Origin: Sphingomonas cavernae | GTDB taxonomy: Bacteria; Pseudomonadota; Alphaproteobacteria; Sphingomonadales; Sphingomonadaceae | NCBI RefSeq assembly: GCF_003590775.1 | Contig: NZ_QYUM01000002.1 | Location: 186,001-250,000, forward strand | DNA: 64,000 nucleotides | Direction of reading: 5' to 3' | Shown: positions 44,899 to 53,120 of the stretch, piece after piece | How the letters are laid out: the number at the start of each line of letters is the position of its first letter | Numbering within the stretch: position 1 is the stretch's first letter | The notes under the pieces: generated by a model | Databases searched by the model: none | Seen by the model: only the letters and a program-made list of their open reading frames with translations | Told to the model about the DNA's origin: nothing | Made by a program: the position numbers and the translations under genes

Positions 44899-45706
44899 GC
44901 GGCGTGGACGAATTTGATCCAAAGCCGGATGGCAGCGAGATGGACCATGCCGAGGAAACTTGAGGGCGTTTGATCGTAGCGGGTGGCGACGGCACGATTG
45001 ATTTTCAGCTTGCCGAACATTCGCTCAATGCCGTTTCGCTGCCTGTAGAGCTGCCGATCGTGCTCGATCCTTTCTCGGCGATTGGAGCGCGCCGGGATGA
45101 CAGCCTGTATGCTGCGGCTCGCGAGATCGGCGCGAATGGCGTTGGTGTCGTAGCCTTTGTCGGCCAGCAGAGCCGCCGGAGCGCGGTCCGGCAGGCGGAT
45201 CAGCGTGTCATAGGCCGTGCAGTCGGCGGCTTCACCACCAGTCAGGTGGAAGGCGACGGGGCGTCCTCGGGCATCAGCCAGACAGTGAAGCTTACTGGTG
45301 AACCCGCCCCGCGAGCGGCCAAGAGCGCGTCGACAAGTCCCCCTTTTCCGCCCGCTGCCGAGACATGGGCGCGAAGGGTGGTGCTGTCGATGCTGTAGTG
45401 TCCGGTGTCGGCCATGATCTCGGCAAGCGTCACCGACACGGCCTCCCAGACCCCGGCCTCGCTCCAACGACGGAACCGCCGGTAGATCGTGTTCCAATTG
45501 CCGTATTTTGGCGGGACATCGCGCCAAGCAGTCCCACAGCGCAGCCGCCAGAGTATGCCGTTGACTATCGAGAGATTCTGCTCAGGCCTGCGGCCGCGCC
45601 CTCGGTTCTCTGGCTCGATCGGCAGCAGACCCTTCAGAACGCGCCATTCTGCTTCGCTCAGATCGCCCCGGCTCAAACCTGCCTCCAAAAGGCAGCCTTG
45701 AATCAA
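44895..45706 (-). CDS. IS5-family transposase, two overlapping frames joined by -1 frameshift
   Basis: The first frame (45706 to 45242) holds the N-terminal DUF4096-like part, RRPEQNLSIVNGILWRLRCGTAWRDVP, and the first catalytic Asp in YSIDSTTLRAH. The second frame (45527 to 44895) holds GGFTSKLHCLADARGRPVAFHLTGG, LLADKGYDTNAIR with the second Asp, and RNGIERMFGKLK with the catalytic Glu. On the coding strand a run AAAAGGGGG (bases 45339-45347) lies in the overlap and is the likely slippage site. A -1 shift gives about 270 residues. The stop codon is supplied by the CTAG target duplication. The element looks complete, though activity is not shown. Confidence 0.9.
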
Positions 45707-45743
45707 CCCACACCGTCCACGTCAACCAATTCGTCCACGCCGC
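44899..45743 (-). mobile_element. IS5-family (IS427-like) insertion sequence, 845 bases
   Basis: The ends GCGGCGTGGACGAATT (44899-44914) and the exact complement of that 16-mer (45728-45743) are terminal inverted repeats. The 4-base target CTAG is present at both sides (44895-44898 and 45744-45747). The enclosed transposase is split into two frames, as in the IS427 group, which also favours CTAG targets. The element sits on the stop codon of rppH and directly next to a 130-base repeat. Confidence 0.93.
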
Positions 45744-45873
45744 CTAGAGCCTGATCGGTTGAGGAGGAAGCACTTCGTGCTTCCGCCGATGCCGTGAATC
45801 AGGCTCTATTCTGACGGTTGAGACCTTGATTCACGTTTCAGGATGATTCAACCTGAAACGATCAAGGTCTAGA
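45744..45873 (+). repeat. 130-base CTAG-ended repeat, copy 1
   Basis: The unit runs from CTAG (45744-45747) to CTAG (45870-45873). The ends AGCCTGATCGGTT and, reading inward from the other end, ACCTTGATCGTTT match at 10 of the first 14 positions. Inside are a hairpin with the perfect stem GGAAGCAC-TTCG-TGCTTCC and a second with TTTCAGGATGATTCAACCTGAAA. It is non-coding. A near-identical copy lies inverted at 48986-49116. The layout, with short inverted ends, a 4-base CTAG on both sides and no gene, is that of a MITE. Confidence 0.8.
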
Positions 45874-45944
45874 CGCTCATCCCGCATGGATGCGTTGCCG
45901 TCGTCCCCACCCTGTGCGATGTCTGATCCGGGAGGCAGGAAATC

Positions 45945-47438
45945 GTGACCTTCGACGAAGAACAGCGTGCGCAGATACTCGCGGATTACGGCGTCCTCGA
46001 CGTCCAGCCGGAGGATCGCTTCGACGCGATCGTCACGTTCGCAGGCGAGCTTTGCGAGGCGCCGATCGCGCTCATCGCCTTCGTCGGGCGCGATCGACAA
46101 TGGTACAAGGCCGCCCGCGGCATCGACATTTGCGAAACCCCGCGCGAACACTCCTTCTGTGCGCATGCGATGCTCGGCGACGCCCCGATGATCGTCCCCG
46201 ACGCACGGCAGGATCCGCGCTTTGTCGACAATCCGCTTGTCGCCGGCTCGCCGGGCATTCGCTTTTACGCGGGCGCGCCGCTCGTCTCGCGTGAAGGCGT
46301 GCCGCTGGGTTCGCTTTGCGTTATCGATATGGTGCCCCGTGCCGGGCTGACGCCGCTCCAGCAACAGGGGCTGAATGTGCTCGCCGCGCAGGTCATGGCG
46401 TTGCTCGAGGCCAGACGGCAGCTCCGGCTGGTTGAGGCGCATGACCGTCTTCTCGCCGAGAGCGAGCACAAATTCCGCATCCTTGCCGATACGATGCCGC
46501 AAATGATCTGGTCGGCGCTGCCCGATGGGCACAATGATTATTTCAACGCGCGCTGGTACGAATATACGGGTGTAGATGAGGGAGAGACCGACGGCCATGA
46601 GTGGGACCGGGTCTTTCACCCCGAGGATCAGCCTCTGGCCTGGGCGGCCTGGCGCCGATCGCTCGCCACAGGCGAAACATACGAAATCGAGTATCGAATG
46701 CGCCATCACAGTGGCGAATACCGCTGGGCGCTGGGTCGAGCGCTGCCGATGCGCGACGCCGACGGCCACATCATGCGCTGGTTCGGCACATGCACCGACA
46801 TCCATGACACGCGGCTGGCGGCCGAGCAGCGCGAACTCGTCGCGCACGAGCTTAGCCACCGCATCAAGAACATCTTCGCGGTCATCGCGGGGCTCATCAA
46901 TCTGTCGGCGAGGACCCGTCCCGAAATGCGGGATCTTGCCGAAGATCTCCGTACGCGCGTACTCGCGCTCGGGCGCGCTCATGATTTCGTCCGCCCGAAT
47001 GGAAGCGCGTCGAACCAGGAGGTGAAGCACGCCCGGCTTCAAGGCCTGCTCGTCGAACTCTTCAGTCCTTATGGCGATGACGATCAGCCGCGCCTCGACG
47101 TCACAGGTGCTGATCCCCCAATCGACGATCGATCAGCGACACCGCTCGCACTTCTTTTCCACGAACTTGCTACCAACGCCTCAAAATATGGCGCGCTCTC
47201 CGTGGCGAGGGGCCGCGTGACGGTCGAGATCGTCAATGAGGGCGGCGATTGCGTGATCCTTTGGCGCGAAAGCGGGGGACCCAAGATCGATCACGTCCCC
47301 GAATTCACGGGTTTCGGATCACGGCTCATCGCGCTGAGCATAGGGGCGCAATTGCACGGGACGATCGACAAGGACTGGACCGACGAAGGTCTCAGCGCGC
47401 GCATCCGTATCCCGGTGGAATCGCTCGCGCGACGCTGA
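45945..47438 (+). CDS. HWE histidine kinase with GAF and PAS domains
   Basis: A 497-residue soluble sensor kinase. A GAF domain fills about residues 15-155 (DRFDAIVTFAGELCEAPIALIAFVGRDRQWYK). A PAS domain spans about 175-290 (FRILADTMPQMIWSALPDGHNDYFNARWYEYTGVDEG) with a PAC motif. The HWE-type catalytic part starts at ELSHRIKNIFAVIAGL, with the phosphorylated His305, and ends in FHELATNASKYGALSV and ILWRESGGP, which gives the W-X-E of the HWE class. The start is a GTG. A lone receiver follows on the opposite strand. No membrane segment is seen, so it senses a cytoplasmic signal. Confidence 0.93.
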   Translation: MTFDEEQRAQILADYGVLDVQPEDRFDAIVTFAGELCEAPIALIAFVGRDRQWYKAARGIDICETPREHSFCAHAMLGDAPMIVPDARQDPRFVDNPLVAGSPGIRFYAGAPLVSREGVPLGSLCVIDMVPRAGLTPLQQQGLNVLAAQVMALLEARRQLRLVEAHDRLLAESEHKFRILADTMPQMIWSALPDGHNDYFNARWYEYTGVDEGETDGHEWDRVFHPEDQPLAWAAWRRSLATGETYEIEYRMRHHSGEYRWALGRALPMRDADGHIMRWFGTCTDIHDTRLAAEQRELVAHELSHRIKNIFAVIAGLINLSARTRPEMRDLAEDLRTRVLALGRAHDFVRPNGSASNQEVKHARLQGLLVELFSPYGDDDQPRLDVTGADPPIDDRSATPLALLFHELATNASKYGALSVARGRVTVEIVNEGGDCVILWRESGGPKIDHVPEFTGFGSRLIALSIGAQLHGTIDKDWTDEGLSARIRIPVESLARR

Positions 47439-47449
47439 TCGCGCGGAAT

Positions 47450-47848
47450 CTAGCCGAAAAGCCGCAGTTCGCTCGGCGGTTCGGTCGCAGCGCCCGTCCC
47501 GCGCCTCGTCAAATAGTCCACGGTGGCGCCGATACAGCGCTCCGAAAAGGGCTTGGTCATGACGCCCGCAACGCCTTCCACGCCTTCTCCCAGCAAGGCC
47601 GGATTGGCGGTGACGAAAACCACCGAGACACCGTGATCCTTGGCCAATGCACGCCCAATTGCGGGGCCCGTCTGGCCATCGCGCAGGTTGATGTCGACCA
47701 GCGCCAGATCGACCCGATCGGCGTAACGCATCGCGGTACGGCTGTCGGCAGCGATTGCGACGACCTCGATCCCCTGCGCCTCGAGCGCGCTCTCGATATC
47801 GAGAGCAACCAGGATTTCGTCCTCAACGATCAATGCACGTCGACACAT
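47450..47848 (-). CDS. Single-domain response regulator
   Basis: A 132-residue receiver: LIVEDEILVALD at the N-terminus, phospho-acceptor Asp52 in LALVDINL, Thr80 in VVFVTAN and Lys99 in MTKPF. There is no output domain. Its gene is convergent with the HWE kinase gene and separated from it by only 11 bases, so it is the most likely partner. The G+C-poor 160-base gap upstream (47849-48011), shared with the divergent DUF481 gene, should hold both promoters. Confidence 0.9.
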   Translation of the reverse strand: MCRRALIVEDEILVALDIESALEAQGIEVVAIAADSRTAMRYADRVDLALVDINLRDGQTGPAIGRALAKDHGVSVVFVTANPALLGEGVEGVAGVMTKPFSERCIGATVDYLTRRGTGAATEPPSELRLFG

Positions 47849-48011
47849 TCAATGACACTCTTGTTTCATTCGAGCGCAAAAATGCGCGAGCCTCATTTTG
47901 TATCCATGACCTGCGACAAACGAGACTTTTCTGCATCAACGGCTTGCCAAGGTCGCCCAATGGCGGAAAAATGGGGATCCGATCATCACCCCCCTTCATG
48001 ATGTTGGAAAT

Positions 48012-48953
48012 ATGCGCGTTCTTGCAGCCTCCTTTTTCGCCTTCGCAACCATGACAGCGTTGGCACCGCCGGCATTGGCGATGCCCGATTCCGCCCGGAC
48101 GATGCTGGACGCAGCAATCGCGGGTGGCGACGAGGCCGAGATCATGACCATCGCCAAATATGCCGAAATGACCTGGCCCGACGCCGCCGCCGAGATTCGC
48201 GTACGCATCGGCGTGTGGCGAACCGACCGCAAGATTGCTGCGCGGCCGGACGAAGCCCGAGTCGAGCCCAACGAATCTGCGGAAAAGCTGGCAGAGAAGA
48301 CCGCGTCGCCCGCGGTGCCCTGGAAAGGCAAGGGCGAACTTGGTGGCTATTATGCGACAGGCAATTCCGAATATTTCGGCGTCAGCACGGGCGTGAAGCT
48401 CACGCGCGACGACCCCGTCTGGCGTCACGCCTTCATCGCTCAGGCGGACTATCAGGAAAATGATGGCCAGGCCACGCGCGAGCGCTACCTCGTCTCGTAC
48501 GCCCCCAACTATCGATTCAGCCCGCAAACCTATGTCTATGGCCTCGGCCAGTACGAGCATGACCGCTTTCTCGGTTATGACAGCCGCTACGCAATTTCCG
48601 CAGGAATCGGCTATCGCACGCCCAACGGAAAGCCGCTGAGCGTCGAGCTCGAAGCCGGCCCTGCCTATCGATTCACCGAATTCGTCGATGGCGGCGCGGA
48701 GTCATCGGCGGCGGGGCGCGGCTCGATCAGCGTCGAATGGAAGATCGCGCCGTCGCTCACCTTCAATCAGGATGCCGCGATCTATGTCGATTCGCTCAAC
48801 AGCACGATCAATGGCACCAGTGCGCTCAACGCCAAGGTCTACGGTCCGCTGTCGGCGCGGCTCAGCTACAATGTGCAGTATGAAAGCGCGCCGCCGCAAG
48901 GCAGGCAGACCACCGATCGGCTGAGCCGGGTTTCGCTGGTCTACGATTTCTGA
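48012..48953 (+). CDS. DUF481 outer-membrane protein
   Basis: A 313-residue exported protein with a clear signal peptide (MRVLAASFFAFATMTALAPPALAM). A helical part follows to about residue 95, and the DUF481 beta-barrel fills the rest: GKGELGGYYATGNSEYFGVSTGVKLTRDDPVWRHAFIAQADYQ, then NYRFSPQTYVYGLGQYEHDRFLGYDSRYAISAGIGYR, and a final SRVSLVYDF strand with a terminal Phe, as for outer-membrane barrels. Some relatives are salt-induced. It follows the receiver gene divergently and is enclosed by the inverted repeat copies. Confidence 0.9.
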   Translation: MRVLAASFFAFATMTALAPPALAMPDSARTMLDAAIAGGDEAEIMTIAKYAEMTWPDAAAEIRVRIGVWRTDRKIAARPDEARVEPNESAEKLAEKTASPAVPWKGKGELGGYYATGNSEYFGVSTGVKLTRDDPVWRHAFIAQADYQENDGQATRERYLVSYAPNYRFSPQTYVYGLGQYEHDRFLGYDSRYAISAGIGYRTPNGKPLSVELEAGPAYRFTEFVDGGAESSAAGRGSISVEWKIAPSLTFNQDAAIYVDSLNSTINGTSALNAKVYGPLSARLSYNVQYESAPPQGRQTTDRLSRVSLVYDF

Positions 48954-48985
48954 TCGCGGGGGTTCACCCCGCACAGTTCCCTCAC

Positions 48986-49116
48986 CAGACCTTGATTCAC
49001 GTTTCAGGTTGAATCAACCTGAAGCGTGAATCAAGGTCTCAACCGTTTGAATAGAGCCTGATTCACGGCATCGGCGGAAGCACGAAGTGCTTCCACCTCA
49101 ACCGATCAGGCTCTAG
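48986..49116 (-). repeat. 130-base CTAG-ended repeat, copy 2 (inverted)
   Basis: This is the inverted partner of 45744-45873: the same two hairpins (TTTCAGGTTGAATCAACCTGAA and GGAAGCACGAAGTGCTTCC), with only scattered differences. One end is CTAG (49113-49116) and the other reads CCAG in place of CTAG. The copies flank the HWE kinase, receiver and DUF481 genes. The copy lies ten bases before the M20 gene start and probably overlaps its leader. Confidence 0.8.
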
Positions 49117-49125
49117 AAGCAGCGG

Positions 49126-50337
49126 ATGACCACGCTATCCGATGCCGAACGCGCCGCGATCGAGGCAGCAAGGGATGCCCCAATGCTTGCGCAGGTCGAG
49201 CGCTGGGCAGCGATAAACAGCGGCACGCGCAACCTTGAGGGACTCCGGGAGATGGCGGGCCTTCTGGCCGACGGTTTCGCGCAGCTTCCCGGCGATGTCG
49301 CGCTGGTGGAACCCCAGCCGGTGGAGAGCATCGCAGCCGACGGCAGCGTCGGTACGATCGTCCATGGAAACCATGTTCACCTGACGGTTCGTCCCGAGGC
49401 GCCGGTCCAGATGCTCTTCACGGGGCACATGGACACGGTCTTTCCCATCGACCATTCGTTCCAGTCGCTGCGCTGGCTTGAGCCCGGGGTCCTCAATGGT
49501 CCGGGCGTGGCAGATATGAAGGGCGGCATCGCGATCATGCTAGCGGCACTGCGGGCAATTGAGGCATCTCCCGTTGCATCACGTTTGGGCTATGAGGTCG
49601 TGCTTAATTCCGACGAGGAAACCGGCTCCGCTTCGTCCGCCGCACTCATCGCGCGCGCTGCGCAGGGCAAAGTCGCCGCGCTGACATATGAACCTGCAGC
49701 GCTTCCAGATGGAACGCTGGCTGGCGCGCGCGCTGGCAGCGGCAATTTCTCTGCAATCATTACCGGGCGGAGCGCACATGCTGGCCGCAATCCCGAAGAA
49801 GGGCGAAACGCCGTCGTAGCCGCTGCCGACCTCGCGCTACGGCTCAAAAGGGCCATGGGCCCCGGGCTCGCAATCAATCCGGCCAGGATAGACGGCGGCG
49901 GGCCGAACAACGTCGTGCCAGATCATGCCGTGTTGCGTGTCAATTTTCGGCCGGCAACCCCCGATGACGAACTCCGTGCGCGCGTGCTGCTCGATCGCCT
50001 CATCGCAGACATCGCGGCCGAGCACGAAGTCCATATCCATCTGCATGGCGGTTTCGGTCGCCCTCCCAAGCCCCTTGACGTCAAGGCGGAGCGGCTTTTC
50101 GGCCTCGTCAAACAAGCGGGCTCAGACCTCGGCCTCGACATAGGCTGGAAGGCGACGGGTGGGGTCTGTGACGGCAATAATATCGCTGCATGCGGCGTCC
50201 CGGTGGTCGACACCATGGGAGTGCGCGGCGGCGCGATCCATTCAGCCGACGAATATCTGATCGCGGACTCTCTGCCCGAACGGGCGGCGCTGTCCGCGCT
50301 CACCATAATGAGAATTGCTGAGAGGGGAAAAATTTGA
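49126..50337 (+). CDS. M20 family amidohydrolase, probable N-succinyl-glutamate-type deacylase
   Basis: A 403-residue zinc hydrolase of the M20/CPG2 type. FTGHMDTVFP gives the first metal His and Asp; LNGPGVADMKGGIA gives the bridging Asp; VVLNSDEETGSASS gives the catalytic Glu and a metal Glu; then GRSAHAGRNPEEGRNAV for the dimerisation domain. No signal peptide is seen. Its stop overlaps the astA start. In the arginine succinyltransferase route the last step, cleavage of succinylglutamate, is normally done by AstE (M14-like). No astE is here, so this M20 enzyme may do it. That is inferred from position only. Confidence 0.82.
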   Translation: MTTLSDAERAAIEAARDAPMLAQVERWAAINSGTRNLEGLREMAGLLADGFAQLPGDVALVEPQPVESIAADGSVGTIVHGNHVHLTVRPEAPVQMLFTGHMDTVFPIDHSFQSLRWLEPGVLNGPGVADMKGGIAIMLAALRAIEASPVASRLGYEVVLNSDEETGSASSAALIARAAQGKVAALTYEPAALPDGTLAGARAGSGNFSAIITGRSAHAGRNPEEGRNAVVAAADLALRLKRAMGPGLAINPARIDGGGPNNVVPDHAVLRVNFRPATPDDELRARVLLDRLIADIAAEHEVHIHLHGGFGRPPKPLDVKAERLFGLVKQAGSDLGLDIGWKATGGVCDGNNIAACGVPVVDTMGVRGGAIHSADEYLIADSLPERAALSALTIMRIAERGKI

Positions 50338-51353
50338 GTTTCCGGATGAGGGCCGCGCAGGAACGCGACCTGCAACATCTCTACGAGATGGCCAAACTGA
50401 CGGGCGGCGGATTCACCAACCTGCCGCCCGACAAGAAATCGCTCGCGGCCAAGCTGGAACGATCGGCAAAAGCCCTCACGCGCGACGATGAGGCGCTCAG
50501 CGACGATCTGTTCGTGCTCGTGCTCGAAAATGCCGAGACGGGCGAGGTGCGCGGCACCTGCCAGCTCTTTTCGCAGGTGGGCCAGCGCTGGCCCTTCTAT
50601 TCCTATCGCATCGGCACACTCACGCAGCACAGCGAGGAACTGAAGCGCACTTTTCGCGCCGACATGCTGACGCTCTCGACCGATCTGGAAGGCGCGAGCG
50701 AGGTCGGCGGGCTGTTCCTCCACCCCGGCGAACGCGCAGGCGGGCTCGGGTTGCTCATCGCGCGCAGCCGCTATCTGTTCATCCGCGAGCATCGCGCGCG
50801 CTTTGCCGATCGCATCCTGGCGGAGCTGCGCGGCGTCATCGACGAGGCCGGCGGCTCGCCCTTCTGGGACGGGCTTGCTGGCCGCTTCTTCGGAATGAAC
50901 TTCCAGGACGCAGACCAGTTCAATGCGGTCCACGGCAACCAGTTCATCGCCGACCTGATGCCCAAGCACCCGATCTACACAGCGATGCTGCCCGAAAGCG
51001 CACGCGCAGTGATCGGCATCCCCCACCCCAGCGGCCGCGCGGCAATGCGCATGCTCGAAAATGAGGGTTTCGGATTCGAGAACTATATCGACATCTTCGA
51101 CGGCGGCCCGACGATGACCGCGCGCACCGATGCAGTCCGCTCGATCCAGGAAGCCGAGGATTCGGAAATCGTCGCGATCGGTGTCGAAGGCGGCGAAAAG
51201 GTGCTCGCCGCGCACGGTCGCCTCGCCGATTACAAAGCGACCTATGCCTTTATCGAACGCCACGAAGGGGGCGGCGTCGCGATCGACGCCCATGGCGCTG
51301 CAGTGCTTGGTGTCGATGTCGGCGACACCATAGCGCACGTCGCGCGCTGGTAA
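50334..51353 (+). CDS. astA: Arginine N-succinyltransferase
   Basis: AstA transfers succinyl from succinyl-CoA to the alpha amine of arginine, the first step of the AST route of arginine catabolism. The 339-residue protein opens FRMRAAQERDLQHLYEMAKLTGGGFTNLPPD, the family start. SEVGGLFLHPGERAGGLGLLIARSRYLFI and RFFGMNFQDADQFNAVHGNQFIADLMPKHPIYTAML are characteristic. The start is a TTG overlapping the M20 stop, behind AGAGGGG. The M20 and astA genes should be translated together. Confidence 0.94.
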   Translation: MSFRMRAAQERDLQHLYEMAKLTGGGFTNLPPDKKSLAAKLERSAKALTRDDEALSDDLFVLVLENAETGEVRGTCQLFSQVGQRWPFYSYRIGTLTQHSEELKRTFRADMLTLSTDLEGASEVGGLFLHPGERAGGLGLLIARSRYLFIREHRARFADRILAELRGVIDEAGGSPFWDGLAGRFFGMNFQDADQFNAVHGNQFIADLMPKHPIYTAMLPESARAVIGIPHPSGRAAMRMLENEGFGFENYIDIFDGGPTMTARTDAVRSIQEAEDSEIVAIGVEGGEKVLAAHGRLADYKATYAFIERHEGGGVAIDAHGAAVLGVDVGDTIAHVARW

Positions 51354-51376
51354 CGTCGCGTCAAACGGAGTTCTGA

Positions 51377-52627
51377 ATGTCGCTCAAGGAAATCAATTTC
51401 GACGGCATCATCGGGCCGAGCCACAATTATGCAGGGCTCAGTCTGGGCAATCTCGCCTCTGCGCGCAACGCAGGCCATGTCTCGCAGCCCCGCGCCGCGG
51501 CGCTTCAGGGGCTCGCCAAGATGCGCGCCAATATCGCGCTTGGCCTGACACAGGGCATCCTTCTGCCGCAGGACCGCCCCAATACCGGCTGGCTCGACAG
51601 CCTCAGCACCGATTTCGACACTGCCGAGCCGCATGTCCGCGCCTGTTCCTTCTCTGCATCTTCGATGTGGGCCGCCAACGCCGCGACAGTATCGCCAGCG
51701 CCCGACACAACCGACGGCAAGTGCCACCTGACCGTCGCCAATCTTGTGACGATGCCGCACCGCAGTCATGAATGGCCCGGCACGCTCGCGCAGCTTCGCC
51801 TGGCTTTCGCAGGCACCGCATTCGCGGTCCATGGCCCCGTTCCAGCGCCCTTTGGCGATGAAGGCGCGGCCAATCATATGCGGCTCTGCGCAAGCCATGA
51901 CACGCCCGGCGTCGAGGTGTTCGTCTATGGCAGGAGCGGTGGCCCCTACCCGGCGCGCCAGCATATCGAGGCGTCGAAGGCCGTCGCGCGTCGCCACTGG
52001 CTCGACATGGAACGCACGCTTTTCGTCCAGCAGTCGGAAGAGGCGATCGCCGCGGGCGCCTTCCACAACGATGTCGTCGCGGTTGCCAATGAACGCGTGC
52101 TCTTCACGCATGAAAACGCGTTTGCGGACAAGGAGGCCTTCTACGCCGATCTGCGCCGCCTGATGCCCGAGGCAGAGATCGTCGAGGTGCCCGCATCGCG
52201 CGTCAGCCTGGCCGACGCGATCACCTCCTATCTCTTCAACGCGCAGTTGGTGACGCTCCCCGGCGGCGGCATGGCGCTCATCCTGCCTACTGAGGCGCGC
52301 GACACGCCGTCCGTATGGAACTGGCTTCAGGAGCATGTCGCCGGCAACGGCCCGATCCGCCGGCTCGAACCCGTCGATGTCCGTCAGTCGATGGCCAATG
52401 GCGGCGGGCCGGCCTGCCTTCGGTTACGCGTGGTCTGCGATCCCACTTCGGTCGATCCGCGCTTCCTCGTGGATGCAACACGGCTTGCTGCGATCGAGGC
52501 GGTCGTCGCGGCGCACTGGCCCGAGACGATCGACGCGAGCGCGATCAACGCCCCCACGCTTGTCACGCAGGTGCGCGCGGCACGGCGCGCGCTGCTGGAG
52601 GCGCTCGGTCTGGAGGAATTGGTTTGA
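51377..52627 (+). CDS. astB: N-succinylarginine dihydrolase
   Basis: AstB hydrolyses succinylarginine to succinylornithine, ammonia and CO2. The 416-residue protein starts KEINFDGIIGPSHNYAGLSLGNLAS, the family signature. HNDVVAVANERVLFTHENAF holds a catalytic His, and the active-site Cys is in NGGGPACLRLRVV. It lies 23 bases after astA. AstC (aminotransferase) and AstD (semialdehyde dehydrogenase) are not in the window and must be encoded elsewhere. Confidence 0.95.
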   Translation: MSLKEINFDGIIGPSHNYAGLSLGNLASARNAGHVSQPRAAALQGLAKMRANIALGLTQGILLPQDRPNTGWLDSLSTDFDTAEPHVRACSFSASSMWAANAATVSPAPDTTDGKCHLTVANLVTMPHRSHEWPGTLAQLRLAFAGTAFAVHGPVPAPFGDEGAANHMRLCASHDTPGVEVFVYGRSGGPYPARQHIEASKAVARRHWLDMERTLFVQQSEEAIAAGAFHNDVVAVANERVLFTHENAFADKEAFYADLRRLMPEAEIVEVPASRVSLADAITSYLFNAQLVTLPGGGMALILPTEARDTPSVWNWLQEHVAGNGPIRRLEPVDVRQSMANGGGPACLRLRVVCDPTSVDPRFLVDATRLAAIEAVVAAHWPETIDASAINAPTLVTQVRAARRALLEALGLEELV

Positions 52628-52638
52628 ACGCTGTCGGC

Positions 52639-52654
52639 TTAACTTACAGCTAAC
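52639..52654 (+). promoter_or_regulatory. Possible CtrA-type site upstream of a small membrane gene
   Basis: TTAA-CTTACAG-CTAAC matches the CtrA consensus TTAA-N7-TTAAC except for one base, and is followed at once by CAT, as in strong sites. It lies 64 bases before ATG 52718. A second TTAAG (52663) is nearby. The A+T-rich 90-base stretch between astB and the gene would suit a promoter. The assignment is motif-based. Confidence 0.35.
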
Positions 52655-52717
52655 CATAGACGTTAAGAAATTTGCGCGGGATTCAGCGACTGGCGCGCCC
52701 CTTGCTTAACTGTTGGC

Positions 52718-52960
52718 ATGTGGATCCGGATCAAGCGCCTCTTCGTTATCAAGACCCGATTTGAAGCCTGCCTCATCATCTATGCGCTGGCGGTGGGCGC
52801 GATGGAACGCGGCAAGGATTATGTGGCCCAGTTTCCGGGCGTGGGCGGGTATCTGCTCTGCATGGCGTGCACCGGAGCGGTTTTCATGGCGGGTGCGATG
52901 ATCTTCGACGCGCTGGCCGCCAAGCGCGCGCGGTCAGCGGTCGTCGCGCACCACCCATAG
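52718..52960 (+). CDS. Small membrane protein, hypothetical
   Basis: An 80-residue protein with two hydrophobic helices (ACLIIYALAVGAME and YLLCMACTGAVFMAGAMIFDALA) and a basic N-terminus (MWIRIKRLFVIKTRFE). The second helix has Cys and Gly-Ala residues. I do not recognise a family. An A+T-rich promoter-like region precedes it. Its 3' end overlaps the next convergent small gene by 27 bases. Confidence 0.65.
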   Translation: MWIRIKRLFVIKTRFEACLIIYALAVGAMERGKDYVAQFPGVGGYLLCMACTGAVFMAGAMIFDALAAKRARSAVVAHHP

Positions 52961-53089
52961 CACTGCAGCGAAGGCGGCGGTCATGCCGCCAACGATGAAC
53001 AGCGTCGGGATCCCGAGCGAGATCCCGACGCCGAAAGCAAAGAACGACAGACCCGCCAGCGACGCGATCGCCAGTTCAGTCCGCCTCAT
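52934..53089 (-). CDS. Small two-helix membrane protein, hypothetical
   Basis: A 51-residue protein: MRRTELAIASLAGLSFFAFG and two helices (LAGLSFFAFGVGISLGIPTLF and FIVGGMTAAFAAVLWVV) with a charged tail RDDR. The upstream frame (to 53173) is read-through sequence and not part of the protein. It lies convergent to the 80-residue gene and directly downstream of the 412-residue exported protein gene on the same strand. Function is unknown. Confidence 0.5.
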   Translation of the reverse strand: MRRTELAIASLAGLSFFAFGVGISLGIPTLFIVGGMTAAFAAVLWVVRDDR

Positions 53090-53120
53090 CGAGCCTGTTC
53101 GCGCGGGTGCCCGGCCCGGC

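Noticed and set aside
49126-52627. A complete ast operon
   Set aside because: Only astA and astB are recognisable; astC and astD are missing and the first gene is an M20 hydrolase rather than astE.
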